Of a stretch of DNA of 64,000 bases, positions 33,832 to 42,294 are shown in pieces (the first letter of the stretch is position 1; each line of letters opens with the position of its first letter). The stretch spans positions 1,240,001 through 1,304,000 of the forward strand of contig NZ_CP071839.1 in NCBI RefSeq assembly GCF_017526105.1. The letters are read 5' to 3'. The notes beneath the pieces are model-generated. The model had not been told where the DNA came from. It did no database searches and saw nothing but the letters and a program-made list of their open reading frames with translations. A program made the translations under genes and the position numbers. This stretch comes from Streptomyces cyanogenus (GTDB lineage Bacteria; Actinomycetota; Actinomycetes; Streptomycetales; Streptomycetaceae).

Positions 33832-35331
33832 TCAGCTCACTGGAATCTTCCAGGTCATGCCATCTCCGGACGGCACGAGTCCGTCGACGAACAGCGGCTT
33901 CTCGTCCCCCAGATCGTCTCCCAGTGCGGCGCGCGCCTGGACCTGGGCGCCTTCCTGCATCACTTCGCCGATGATCGGCGCTTTGAGTAGGGGTGCCGGC
34001 TTGTCCACGTCGCCGCCTCCCTGTCCGCGCACCGAGTCCACGGCCTGCGCCAACTGGTCGGCGGCGCTGGCCAGTCGCCGTCCAGCCGTCACCGCGGTCA
34101 GCGCCGCATCCCCGGAGGCTGCACCACCGACCAGCTCGACAAAGGCTTCGGCATCGGACGCCCCGGCGCTGGTCAGCTTCTTCGCGCTCCAGAAGTAGGA
34201 CTGCTCGTCATGATGCAGGTCGTAGAAAGAGATCAGGAACTCGTAGAAAAGTCCGTATTCCCTGCGGTATCGCTTTTCGAACTCGGTGAAACTGCGCCGC
34301 TCGTCAACTTCCCCGGAGAGGACGCTGTTGATCGAACGGGCAGCCAGCAGACCGCTGTAGGTCGCCAGATGGACACCGGAGGAGAACACTGGGTCGACGA
34401 AGCAGGCGGCGTCTCCGGCCAGGACCATACCCGGCTTCCAGAAGGCCGTGTCGCAATACGAGTAGTCCTTGCGTACGCGGATTTCGCCGTAGGGCCCCTC
34501 GGTCACGCGCCGCGCTTCGGACAGCATGTCCTGGATCAGCGGGCTTCGCTCGATGAACTTGAAAAGGGCCTTCTCGGAGTCTCCCTGGATCTGGTCGACC
34601 CGTTCCCGTGCAATGACCGCGCCCACACTGGTCAGCTCATCAGACAGCGGGATGTACCAGAACCAGCCGTCCTCAAAGGCTTCACAGAGGATGTTTCCGT
34701 TCCTCGGAGCGGGCAGCCGCTTGCCGCCCTCGAAATATCCGAACAGCGCCACGTTCTGAAAGAACTCGGAGTAGACGCGCTTGCCGCCGGTGTGCTGGTG
34801 AATACGACTGCGGTTACCGGAACAGTCCGCCACGATGGTCGCGGATATCTCGTGTGCCGTTCCGTCGACATCCGTGTACCGCAGGCCGGTCACCCGATCG
34901 CCGTCGTCGATGATGCTGTTCACCGAACATTCTTCACGTACCTGCACCCCTACCCGGCGGGCGTTGTCGAGCAGGATTTGGTCGAATTTCATCCGCTCAA
35001 CTTGGAACGCATGGGAGGTCGGGCCCGCTATCTTCGGCGAGATGGCGAAGGTGAAGGTCCACGGATCGGGGTTCGCGCCCCAGCGGAACGTCCCCCCGAG
35101 CTTCTTGACGAAACCGGCGGCTTCCACCTCTTCGGCCACACCCAGCAACTTGCAGACGCCGTGGACCGTGGAGGGCAACAGCGACTCGCCGATCTGATAC
35201 CGGGGAAACTTCTCCTTCTCCAGAAGAAGGACCCGGTGCCCTTGTTTGGCCACCAGTGCAGCCAGGGTGGCTCCTGACGGTCCGCCACCGACCACAACGA
35301 GGTCGAATTTTTCGGCAGTTAATTCGGTCAC
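33832..35331 (-). CDS. FAD-dependent halogenase, glycopeptide (BhaA/VhaA) type
   Basis: Chlorinates an aromatic residue using FADH2, chloride and O2; related enzymes act on tyrosine-type residues bound to an NRPS carrier domain. Visible motifs: an N-terminal dinucleotide-binding GGGPSG, FPRYQIGESLLPSTVHG, the halogenase signature GWFWYIP in the middle and GDAACFVDPVFSSGVHLA. Length (about 499 aa) and C-terminal extension fit the glycopeptide halogenases, and the resemblance to the balhimycin enzyme is strong along the whole length. I prefer the GTG at 35331, which has GAGGAG 8 nt upstream; an in-frame GTG at 35340 lacks a ribosome binding site. It sits between the P450 and NRPS B on the same strand. 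The Tyr-type module 3 of NRPS B is the likely substrate carrier. Base composition is less GC-rich than the flanking housekeeping genes. Confidence 0.93.
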   Translation of the reverse strand: MTELTAEKFDLVVVGGGPSGATLAALVAKQGHRVLLLEKEKFPRYQIGESLLPSTVHGVCKLLGVAEEVEAAGFVKKLGGTFRWGANPDPWTFTFAISPKIAGPTSHAFQVERMKFDQILLDNARRVGVQVREECSVNSIIDDGDRVTGLRYTDVDGTAHEISATIVADCSGNRSRIHQHTGGKRVYSEFFQNVALFGYFEGGKRLPAPRNGNILCEAFEDGWFWYIPLSDELTSVGAVIARERVDQIQGDSEKALFKFIERSPLIQDMLSEARRVTEGPYGEIRVRKDYSYCDTAFWKPGMVLAGDAACFVDPVFSSGVHLATYSGLLAARSINSVLSGEVDERRSFTEFEKRYRREYGLFYEFLISFYDLHHDEQSYFWSAKKLTSAGASDAEAFVELVGGAASGDAALTAVTAGRRLASAADQLAQAVDSVRGQGGGDVDKPAPLLKAPIIGEVMQEGAQVQARAALGDDLGDEKPLFVDGLVPSGDGMTWKIPVS

Positions 35332-35553
35332 GCTCTCCACTCCTCATAGACGGATTTACTGAACTCGTGAGCGTGCCGACTCATGTTGACGTTGACCGTC
35401 GGCGGCGCTGCCACCTTTGCCACGCTACACGAGGCACATCATCACCAGGAAGGCTCGCTCCAAAGGGGAAGCAACGATGCGAAGTGAACGCAAGCTTCCA
35501 TGTGTCCGCGGTCGTTCGAATATCCACCAAGCACGTGCTCGCCGACGCGCTCA

Positions 35554-36765
35554 TCAATGGATCGGCTCAAACGCCACCGGCAGACCCTTCAGGAAGCGGA
35601 AGTTGATATTCTCCTGCCACTCGGGGCGGTCTTCAAGAAGGCGGAGCCCCTCGGTGCGCTCCAGCAATCTGGACACTGCTATCTCGATCTCGGCGACCGC
35701 GAGTGCGGCACCGAGGCAATAGTGGATTCCGTGCCCGAAGGAGAGATGGTCGGCGGCATGCCGCGTGATATCCAGCTGGTTGGGGTTCTCGTACTTGAGC
35801 GGATCGCGGTTTCCCGATCCCAGCACCAGGGTGACCGACTCGCCCTGCTCGATCCGGTGTCCCAGGATATCGATGTCGGACAATGCGACACGAGTGGTGA
35901 ACTGCACGGAGCTGTCATAGCGCAGAAACTCATGCGCTGCCTGAGTTCCCAACTCCCGCCGTTCTCTGAGAAGTTCCAGCTGGTCGCGGTTCCGAATAAG
36001 CGCCAGCACTGCGTTCCCAATAAGATGGGTCGTCGTGGCCTGGCCCGCGTCGATGAGCATCAATAAATTAGCGAAGACCTCGTCATCGGTGAAGTCTCCG
36101 TCCTTGAGCTGCTCGGCGACGATCTGACTGAAGAAATCCTTTCCAGTACCGGCCCGCCGCTCCTCCGCCCCCTCATCAAAGATTTCCCGGAGCGCGGTCA
36201 CCCGTGGTATCTCTTTGCGGGACTGCGCAAAGAACTCAAACAGCAGCCCCTGCCAGCGTTCCAGCAGGTGGGCGGCGTGATCCGGCACACCGCCCAGCCG
36301 CGCGATCACGCCCCTGGTCAAGGGTTCGGAGAAGTCATGGATCACGTCCATGCGGCCCCGGCCGGCCGCCCGATCGAGGAGCTCGTCCGTGAGCTCTTCG
36401 ATGACCGGTCGCATCTCCCGTATGAAGCGCGGCGTAAGACCCGGCCTGATCAACCCACGGAGTTTGGTGTGCCGTGGCGGCTCATGAAACACCATCATGT
36501 CCGCGATAGCGTTCTTCAGTGGTTCGATCTCGGCTCGGGCCTCGTCCGGAAGCTGTTCGTAGAAGCTTTCTATCCGGGAGCCGGAGAGTCGGTTGCCCTT
36601 GGACAGGCTGCTTATCTCCGCATATCCGAGAACCACCCAACTGCGCATCATCTTGTCGTAGTAAACAGGACTTTTCTCACGGAGTTCCCGGTAAAAGCTA
36701 TATGGGTCGGCCGCGTACTGCGGGTTGAAAAGTCTGAGCAGGCTGGGCACTTCTTGGATGGCCAT
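35554..36765 (-). CDS. Cytochrome P450 of the NRPS cluster (403 aa)
   Basis: Soluble class I-type P450 expected to oxidise the peptide or a carrier-bound amino acid, using ferredoxin partners from elsewhere. Visible: K-helix ExxR (EFLR in AAHEFLRYD), heme-binding FGHGIHYCLG, and an I-helix AGQATT in which the usual acidic residue before the conserved Thr is Ala. It is first in the minus-strand row P450 - halogenase - NRPS B - NRPS A; 222 nt separate it from the halogenase. Beta-hydroxylation of the Tyr-type residue, or aromatic oxidation or cross-linking, are the plausible roles; the sequence does not decide. G+C is visibly lower than in the flanking chromosome. Confidence 0.93.
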   Translation of the reverse strand: MAIQEVPSLLRLFNPQYAADPYSFYRELREKSPVYYDKMMRSWVVLGYAEISSLSKGNRLSGSRIESFYEQLPDEARAEIEPLKNAIADMMVFHEPPRHTKLRGLIRPGLTPRFIREMRPVIEELTDELLDRAAGRGRMDVIHDFSEPLTRGVIARLGGVPDHAAHLLERWQGLLFEFFAQSRKEIPRVTALREIFDEGAEERRAGTGKDFFSQIVAEQLKDGDFTDDEVFANLLMLIDAGQATTTHLIGNAVLALIRNRDQLELLRERRELGTQAAHEFLRYDSSVQFTTRVALSDIDILGHRIEQGESVTLVLGSGNRDPLKYENPNQLDITRHAADHLSFGHGIHYCLGAALAVAEIEIAVSRLLERTEGLRLLEDRPEWQENINFRFLKGLPVAFEPIH

Positions 36766-37383
36766 GTAACGACCAGCTCACTTTCGGTTCGGTGAACTCG
36801 TGTGGTGTCGCGAACAGCAGTCCTGCGACTGTCACCGGGGGTTCCTCGAAGAGGAGATGCCCCGAGGCGCCCGGAACCCGTCCCGGATACGAGTACCAGC
36901 GGAGGGGTGGGGGAAGAACCGCTGGGCGAGATCAAACGCTACCACCACACCTCTGCCATGATTCCGGAACACATCACTCCGGAAGAGCCGGCGACCGCGG
37001 AACCGTGACCGTCCGACTGCGCTCCGGATACGCCGAGCCGAAGACGCCGGGAGATACCGAAAACTGTTGACCGATCGGGCCGTTGCGGTCTTGAATGACG
37101 GCGTCATGACGTTCGCGCTTGCTGCAGCGGCACGGGGCGTCGAGGCCGATCCGGTGTACGGACGTGGTGCTCCGAGGAGTTCGGGAAGCCTGAGCAAATA
37201 TCCGCCCACGGGTTTCGGCCGATGCGGCCTTCGGTTCGGGCCGCGTGCAGTCGCGAGCCTCTCCTCGTGACAAAGAATCGGCCACCGTGTCCGTTCTCGG
37301 TCGACGCGCGGGTCGGCGAGGGCTCGAAGGACACACATCCCCTCGCGCGTGCGCGGTCCACCGGGTTTTTCGCCACCAGTCAG
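36766..37383. other. Gene-poor stretch upstream of the NRPS cluster
   Basis: About 620 bp without a recognisable gene. Open frames here on both strands show no domain and no ribosome binding site. The first ~200 bp presumably contain the P450 promoter. Codon-position G+C bias is weak, consistent with non-coding or decayed DNA. Confidence 0.5.
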
Positions 37384-37431
37384 TGAGCCTTTTCCAACCT
37401 CACGTTGAGGGTGCGTGATGGAGAAGGCTCA
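37384..37431. repeat. Imperfect hairpin enclosing a MerR-operator-like palindrome
   Basis: Arms TGAGCCTTTTCC (37384-37395) and GGAGAAGGCTCA (37420-37431) pair with one mismatch. Nested inside is CCTCACGTTGAGG (37398-37410), which resembles the spacer palindrome of MerR-family promoters in actinobacteria. An ATG follows at 37418, but its frame stops after about two dozen codons. It may be the remnant of a regulated promoter or a terminator. Confidence 0.4.
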
Positions 37432-37618
37432 AGCGCTTCCTCGCATACGGTTGCCCGGCTGCGTCGTGACATCGGTGCGGTACCGGTGATCAGCTGCGGT
37501 CTTCGGCGCTGCTGCTCGGAGCGCAGCCCGCCGTAGCGGGCCCCCACCTCAGCGGTCAGCGGCTGGACCGCGATGTGCAGGTGCTTGCGCGCGTCGTAGC
37601 CGTGCGACCACAGGAAGA

Positions 37619-37702
37619 CGTTGGTCGGCGCCGTCGAGAGTCAAGTAGCGCAGGGCGGCGAACTGGGCGTCGATGCGGTTCAGCCAGGCGCACTGCTGGC
37701 GA
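37619..37702 (-). pseudogene. IS630-type transposase fragment
   Basis: About 28 codons read AWLNRIDAQFAALRYLTLDG in the middle, closely resembling the C-terminal part of IS630-family transposases. The frame then diverges and nothing of the catalytic DDE core is present. In the next frame downstream (about 37480-37617) an open stretch with HGYDARKHLHIAVQPL is not recognised. Interpreted as debris of a mobile element at the cluster boundary. Confidence 0.5.
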
Positions 37703-37705
37703 GCG

Positions 37706-37831
37706 TCATTCCGTCGGCGTACCGATCCGAACCCGGTTGCCGTCAGGGTCGCGCAGCTCGATCTCACGCGCCCACGGAACATCCTTCGCCTGTACACCGA
37801 ACTCGGACGCGATGGCCTCGACACCACGAAT
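37706..37831 (-). pseudogene. Truncated VOC/glyoxalase-family gene, C-terminal tail
   Basis: The last roughly 40 codons of a vicinal-oxygen-chelate protein are preserved: VPWAREIELRDPDGNRVRIG then a TGA at 37708-37706. The DPDGN motif is the family hallmark near the C-terminus. Upstream sequence loses similarity, so only the 3' end survives. It abuts the transposase fragment. Confidence 0.6.
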
Positions 37832-37916
37832 TCGACCAGCTTGAGCCCTCGAACCGCCTTCCGTGAGCGGGTATGGGGCTTACACGCATAGCCAACCACC
37901 TAACTATGTCACCTCG

Positions 37917-37926
37917 CCACATGTGC
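37917..37926. promoter_or_regulatory. CCACATGTGC element upstream of the MFS gene
   Basis: Shares CCACATGTG with the palindrome upstream of the 3-hydroxybutyrate dehydrogenase gene (42271-42280). It lies about 71 bp before the symporter start. Possible operator of the PucR-type regulator encoded between these genes. Confidence 0.35.
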
Positions 37927-37996
37927 GCCTGACCGGCGTCTTCCTACCGTGTGCCGACACGTACCCGTCCCCACCGCACACGAGGAAGTGGCGCAC

Positions 37997-39373
37997 ATGG
38001 CCTCCGGAACCACCGCTCCCCCACCCCCCGCAAGCCTCCCCAGAATCGTCGCCGCCAGCCTCATCGGCACCACCATCGAGTGGTACGACTTCTTCCTCTA
38101 CGGCTCTGCCGCCGCGCTGGTGTTCAACAAGTTGTTCTTTCCGGACTCCGACCCGCTCGTCGGAACGCTGCTGTCGTTCCTGACGTACGCCGTCGGGATC
38201 GCGGCGCGGCCGTTGGGGGCGCTCGTGTTCGGGCACTACGGTGACCGGCTGGGGCGGAAGAAGCTGCTGGTGCTGAGTCTCGTGCTGATGGGCGGCGCCA
38301 CGTTCGCCATCGGGCTGTTGCCCACGCACGCCACCGTCGGTGCCGCCGCGCCCGTGCTGCTCACCGTGCTGCGGCTGGTGCAGGGCTTCGCGCTCGGTGG
38401 TGAGTGGGGCGGTGCCGTCCTGCTGGTGTCGGAGCACGGCGACGCGCGGCGGCGCGGCTTCTGGGCCTCGTGGCCGCAGACCGGCGCGCCGGCCGGGCAG
38501 TTGCTCGCGACCGGTGTGCTGTCGCTGCTCACCGCCGTACTGTCCGACGACGCCTTCGGCTCCTGGGGGTGGCGGATCCCGTTCCTGCTCTCCGGGGTGC
38601 TCGTCGTCGTCGGTCTGTGGATACGGCTGTCCGTCGACGAGTCGCCCGTCTTCAAGGAGGCGTTGGAGCGGGCCGAGGCACGCCGGGCCGGTGCGGAGGA
38701 GAAGCTGCCGCTCGTCTCCGTGCTGCGGCACCACTGGCGGGACGTCCTCGTGGCGATGGGCGCCCGGATGGCGGAGAACATCAGCTACTACGTCATCACC
38801 GCCTTCATCCTCGTCTACGCCACCACCTCGGCCGGCGTCTCCAAGCAGACCGCGCTGAACGCCGTACTCATCGGCTCCGCCGTGCACTTCGCCGTCATCC
38901 CGGCCTGGGGCGCACTGTCCGACCGGGTCGGCCGGCGGCCCGTGTACCTGCTGGGCGCGGCGGGTGTGGGGCTGTGGATGTTCCCGTTCTTCGCGCTGGT
39001 CGACACGGGCTCGTTCGGGTACCTGATCCTCGCCGTGACCGTCGGTCTCGTGCTGCACGGAGCGATGTACGCGCCCCAGGCCGCGTTCTTCGCCGAGATG
39101 TTCGCGACCCGGATGCGGTACTCGGGGGCGTCCATCGGCGCCCAGTTCGCCTCGGTGGCGGCCGGTGCGCCGGCCCCGCTCATCGCCACCGCGCTGCTCT
39201 CGGACTACGGCAGCTCCACGCCGATCGCGCTGTACGTGATCGCCGCCGCCGTGCTGACCCTGGTCGCCGTGGGTGTCGCGCGCGAGACGCGGCACCGGGA
39301 TCTCGCCCGGGTCGAGGACGAGGACGGCGAGTCGGCTGCGGCGGCTCCGGCCGCCGAGGCGCGCACCGTCTGA
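37997..39373 (+). CDS. MFS transporter, metabolite:H+ symporter type (458 aa)
   Basis: Inner-membrane proton symporter of the MHS group (ShiA/ProP/KgtP-like), importing a small organic acid or osmolyte. The opening ASLIGTTIEWYDFFLYG is the hallmark of this group; GDRLGRKKLLVLSL is the loop 2-3 signature; GGEWGGA and GRRPVYLLG follow; about 12 hydrophobic segments. The start chosen is ATG at 37997, preceded 8 nt upstream by GAGGAAG; an upstream in-frame ATG at 37949 lacks this. It is convergent with the PucR regulator, with which it shares a terminator. The adjacent hydroxybutyrate dehydrogenase suggests 3-hydroxybutyrate or a related acid as substrate (inference). The C-terminus is Glu/Asp/Ala-rich. 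Confidence 0.93.
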   Translation: MASGTTAPPPPASLPRIVAASLIGTTIEWYDFFLYGSAAALVFNKLFFPDSDPLVGTLLSFLTYAVGIAARPLGALVFGHYGDRLGRKKLLVLSLVLMGGATFAIGLLPTHATVGAAAPVLLTVLRLVQGFALGGEWGGAVLLVSEHGDARRRGFWASWPQTGAPAGQLLATGVLSLLTAVLSDDAFGSWGWRIPFLLSGVLVVVGLWIRLSVDESPVFKEALERAEARRAGAEEKLPLVSVLRHHWRDVLVAMGARMAENISYYVITAFILVYATTSAGVSKQTALNAVLIGSAVHFAVIPAWGALSDRVGRRPVYLLGAAGVGLWMFPFFALVDTGSFGYLILAVTVGLVLHGAMYAPQAAFFAEMFATRMRYSGASIGAQFASVAAGAPAPLIATALLSDYGSSTPIALYVIAAAVLTLVAVGVARETRHRDLARVEDEDGESAAAAPAAEARTV

Positions 39374-39402
39374 TCGGCCGCCCTCGACGGCATCCGTACC
39401 GG

Positions 39403-39422
39403 CCGGCCCCGCGCGGGGCCGG
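39403..39422. terminator. Bidirectional terminator-like palindrome between convergent genes
   Basis: A perfect 20-bp palindrome (CCGGCCCCGC and its complement) lies between the stop codons of the symporter (39373) and the PucR regulator (39425-39423). Confidence 0.7.
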
Positions 39423-41348
39423 TCAGTGCCGTCCCGGCGCCGCGAGCCGGTGCAGTCTCAGGGCGAGTTGGATCTCCAGGGCCCGGGCGGGTGTCTGCCA
39501 GTCCGCGCCGAGCAGGCGGCCCACGCGCTCCAGCCGCTGGGCCACCGTGTTCACGTGCACGTGCAGCGCGTCCTTGGTGCGCGCCGGGCTCATCCCGCCC
39601 TCGAAGTACGCGTCCAGGGTGCGCAGCAGTTCCGTGCCGCGCCGCTCGTCGTACGACACCACCGGGCCGATGGTCCGCTCGACGAAGCCCGCGATGTCCC
39701 GTTCGCCGGCGAGGAGCAGTCCGAGGAAGCCGAAGTCCTCGGCCGCCGCCCCGTCTCCGGCCCGGCCCAGCAGGTGCAGCGCGTCCAGGCAGCGGCGGCC
39801 CTCGGCATAGGCGGCGGCCACGGCATCGGGGTTCCCGGCGAGGTCGGTGACGGGTGCCGAGGCGCCGACCGTGACCGGCTGGTGGACGGCTGTGCCCAGG
39901 TGGCGGGCGGTGCGCCGGGCCACCTCGGTGGCGCTGTCGCCGGGGCCGAGCGGCAGCAGCAGGACCGTGCCGCCGTCGCGGGCCGCAGCCAGTCCGTGCC
40001 GGGTGGCCGCGAGGTGGGAGGCGGCGGACCACAGCCGGCGGCGGGCCGCGGCCTCCTCGTCGGCGTCGGCCGCCGGGCCGTCGAGGCGGGCGGCGAGGAC
40101 GACGTGGGTGGCGCCCAGGTCCGCCTGGAGGCGGCTGGCACGCTCGCTCAGCAGGCGCGGGTCGCGGTCGCGGGCGTCGAGCAGGTCGTCCAGCAGCTCG
40201 CCGCGCACCCGCTGTTCGGCCTCCGCGGCGGAGCGGCGGGCGAGCAGCAGCAGGGAGGTGACCATGGCGGCGCGCTCCAGGGTGCGCTGGTCGACGGGGT
40301 CGAGGCCGGGGTGGCCGCGCAGGACCAGGGCGCCGAGGAGTTCGCCGCCGGCGGCCACCGCGGCGATCCAGTCGCTGCCGTGCCGTACGGCGTGCCCCTC
40401 GGCCCGGGACGCCTCCAGTGCCCCGTCCGGTGCCGCCGCGGCCTCGGTGAACTCGACCGTGCCGTCGAGTACCTGGGAGACGGCGGCGGCGACGTCGTGG
40501 ACTCCGCCGCCGCGCAGGACGAGTTCGGCGAGCCGGTCGTGGACCTCGGAAGCGCGCTCGATGACGGCGCTGCGGTCCCGGATGATCTCGTTGGCGCGCT
40601 CCAGGCCGGCCAGGGCGGCCCGGGTCTCGGCGAGCAGGTTGGCGGTGTCGATCGCCGCCGCGGCGAGCGCGGCGAAGGAGCCGAGCAGGGCGATCTGCTC
40701 GCGTTCGAAGACCCGCGCGCGCCGGTCGGCCGCGAAGAGGACGCCGATCACGTGCGGGCCGAGCGTCAGCGGAACGCCGAGGATGGCGACCAGGCCCTCG
40801 TCGCGGACACCGGCGTCGATGGTGTGGGTGTGCTGGAAGCGGCCGTCCTGGAAGTAGTCGTCGGTGACGTACGGCCGCGCCGTCTGGGCGACGAGTCCGC
40901 CGAGTCCTTCTCCCATGCCGAGGCGCAGCTGCTGGAAGCGGGCGGAGACGGAGCCCTCCGTGACCCGCATGTAGGTGTCGCCGCGGGCGGGGTCGTTGAG
41001 GCTGAGGTAGGCGACGTCCGTGCCGAGCAGGGAGCGGGCGCGCTGCACGATCGCCTGCAGCACGGCGTCCAGGTCGCGCAGTCCGGCGAGGTCGTGGGCG
41101 GTCTCGAAGAGCGCCGACAGCTCCGCCTCGCGCCGCCGGCGGCCCTCCAGCTCCGCGCGTACGCGCAGGGCGAGCAGTCTGGCCTCTTCCAGCGCGGCGA
41201 TCCGGCCGGCCGGCTCGCCCGCGGCGCGGGCGAGCAGCACGGGCTGCTCGTAGGCCTCGACGGAGGCGTCGCGGGCCAGCAGGTCGAGGTAGGGGGCCTC
41301 GGCGCTGCCGCTGGGTGCCGACTGCAGGTGATCGCGGGACATGGTCAC
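39423..41348 (-). CDS. GAF-PucR/CdaR family transcriptional regulator (641 aa)
   Basis: Cytosolic ligand-responsive regulator. A GAF domain spans about residues 80-240 (including GMGEGLGGLVAQ and GVPLTLGPHVIGVLFAADRR), a central PucR/CdaR-type region follows, and the C-terminus is a PucR helix-turn-helix (TLDAYFEGGMSPARTKDALHV start, then a conserved HVNTVAQRLERV). Start: GTG at 41348 or ATG at 41342; GGA at 5 nt favours the GTG. It follows the 3-hydroxybutyrate dehydrogenase gene by 70 nt on the same strand, which suggests a shared operon and control of 3-hydroxybutyrate use. Confidence 0.9.
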   Translation of the reverse strand: MTMSRDHLQSAPSGSAEAPYLDLLARDASVEAYEQPVLLARAAGEPAGRIAALEEARLLALRVRAELEGRRRREAELSALFETAHDLAGLRDLDAVLQAIVQRARSLLGTDVAYLSLNDPARGDTYMRVTEGSVSARFQQLRLGMGEGLGGLVAQTARPYVTDDYFQDGRFQHTHTIDAGVRDEGLVAILGVPLTLGPHVIGVLFAADRRARVFEREQIALLGSFAALAAAAIDTANLLAETRAALAGLERANEIIRDRSAVIERASEVHDRLAELVLRGGGVHDVAAAVSQVLDGTVEFTEAAAAPDGALEASRAEGHAVRHGSDWIAAVAAGGELLGALVLRGHPGLDPVDQRTLERAAMVTSLLLLARRSAAEAEQRVRGELLDDLLDARDRDPRLLSERASRLQADLGATHVVLAARLDGPAADADEEAAARRRLWSAASHLAATRHGLAAARDGGTVLLLPLGPGDSATEVARRTARHLGTAVHQPVTVGASAPVTDLAGNPDAVAAAYAEGRRCLDALHLLGRAGDGAAAEDFGFLGLLLAGERDIAGFVERTIGPVVSYDERRGTELLRTLDAYFEGGMSPARTKDALHVHVNTVAQRLERVGRLLGADWQTPARALEIQLALRLHRLAAPGRH

Positions 41349-41418
41349 AGGATTCCGTATCGGCCACCCGGCCCGGCAGGCCTGTGGAAAACTCCCGGAG
41401 CCGGTGCCGTCGGGCCGG

Positions 41419-42240
41419 TCAGTGGGCCGTCCACCCGCCGTCCAGGACGAGCGAGGTGCCGGTGACGAAGGACGCCTGCGGGCTGCACAGGTAGGCCACG
41501 GCCTCGGCGACCTCCTCGGGTTCGATGAGCCGCCTTACGGCGCTGTCCTTCAGAAGGACCTCGGAGAGCACGCGCTCCTCGGGGATGCCGTGCGCCTGTG
41601 CCTGGTCGGCGATCTGCTTCTCGACCAGTGGGGTGCGTACATAGGCCGGGTTCACACAGTTCGAGGTCACACCGTGGGCGGCGCCTTCCAGTGCGGCCGT
41701 CTTGGACAGGCCCTCGAGACCGTGTTTGGCGGCCACATAGGCGGACTTGAAGGCCGAGGCGCGCAGACCATGGACGGAGGACACGTTCACGATCCGGCCC
41801 CAGCCTTGCGCGTACATGTGCGGAAGGGCGCCGCGGATGAGGCGGAAGGGCGCCTCCAGCATCACGGTCAGCACCGTGTGGAACACCTCGGGCGGGAACT
41901 GCTCGATGGGCCGTACGAGTTGCAGTCCGGCGTTGTTCACCAGCACGTCGGTGCCGGCGGCGGCGCGCTCGGCGGCGTCCAGGTCGGTGAGGTCCACGGC
42001 CAGCGGTACGACGGTGCCCGCGAGCCCGTCGGTCCGCTCCGCCCGCTGGGCCAGCTCGGCCAGTCCGGCCGCGTCCCGGTCGACGGCGCGCACCTCGGCC
42101 CCGGCGGCGGCCAGCCGCAGCGCGCAGGCGCGGCCGATGCCGCTGGCAGCGCCGGTGACGAGCGCGGTGCGGCCGTCGAGTTCGAGCGCGACGGCCTGGA
42201 AGCTGGGGTCGGGACCGAGCAGGGGGGTGGGCGAGGTCAT
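41419..42240 (-). CDS. bdhA: 3-hydroxybutyrate dehydrogenase (SDR family, 273 aa)
   Basis: NAD-dependent oxidation of (R)-3-hydroxybutyrate to acetoacetate. Classical short-chain dehydrogenase: TGAASGIG cofactor loop (about 29-36), NNAG, catalytic Ser in VNVSSVHG, YVAAK (Tyr and Lys). AFKSAYVAAKHGLEGLSK and NPAYVRTPLVEKQI are typical of the 3-hydroxybutyrate dehydrogenase subfamily. Length is typical. A direct repeat and palindrome lie just upstream of the ATG. First gene of a likely two-gene unit with the PucR regulator. Confidence 0.9.
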   Translation of the reverse strand: MTSPTPLLGPDPSFQAVALELDGRTALVTGAASGIGRACALRLAAAGAEVRAVDRDAAGLAELAQRAERTDGLAGTVVPLAVDLTDLDAAERAAAGTDVLVNNAGLQLVRPIEQFPPEVFHTVLTVMLEAPFRLIRGALPHMYAQGWGRIVNVSSVHGLRASAFKSAYVAAKHGLEGLSKTAALEGAAHGVTSNCVNPAYVRTPLVEKQIADQAQAHGIPEERVLSEVLLKDSAVRRLIEPEEVAEAVAYLCSPQASFVTGTSLVLDGGWTAH

Positions 42241-42265
42241 GTGCCGACCCTAAGCGGCACCCGAC

Positions 42266-42288
42266 GGTCACCACATGTGGTCACCACA
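42266..42288. promoter_or_regulatory. Operator-like repeat upstream of the dehydrogenase gene
   Basis: The direct repeat GGTCACCACA occurs at 42266-42275 and 42279-42288 and includes the 10-bp palindrome CCACATGTGG (42271-42280). It starts 26 bp upstream of the ATG at 42240. A near copy lies upstream of the MFS symporter gene. Confidence 0.45.
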
Positions 42289-42294
42289 CATACT

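Noticed and set aside
36832..37338. 168-codon minus-strand frame in the boundary zone
   Set aside because: No domain, unlikely codon usage and no ribosome binding site; treated as non-coding.
33268..37996. An MbtH-like small gene expected with Tyr- and Asp-activating domains
   Set aside because: No short frame with the MbtH signature was found here or elsewhere in the window; it may lie left of the window.
39205..41367. 720-codon minus-strand frame overlapping the PucR regulator
   Set aside because: Arg/Ala/Pro-rich out-of-frame translation of the GAF-PucR gene, which has clear GAF and HTH motifs in the other frame.
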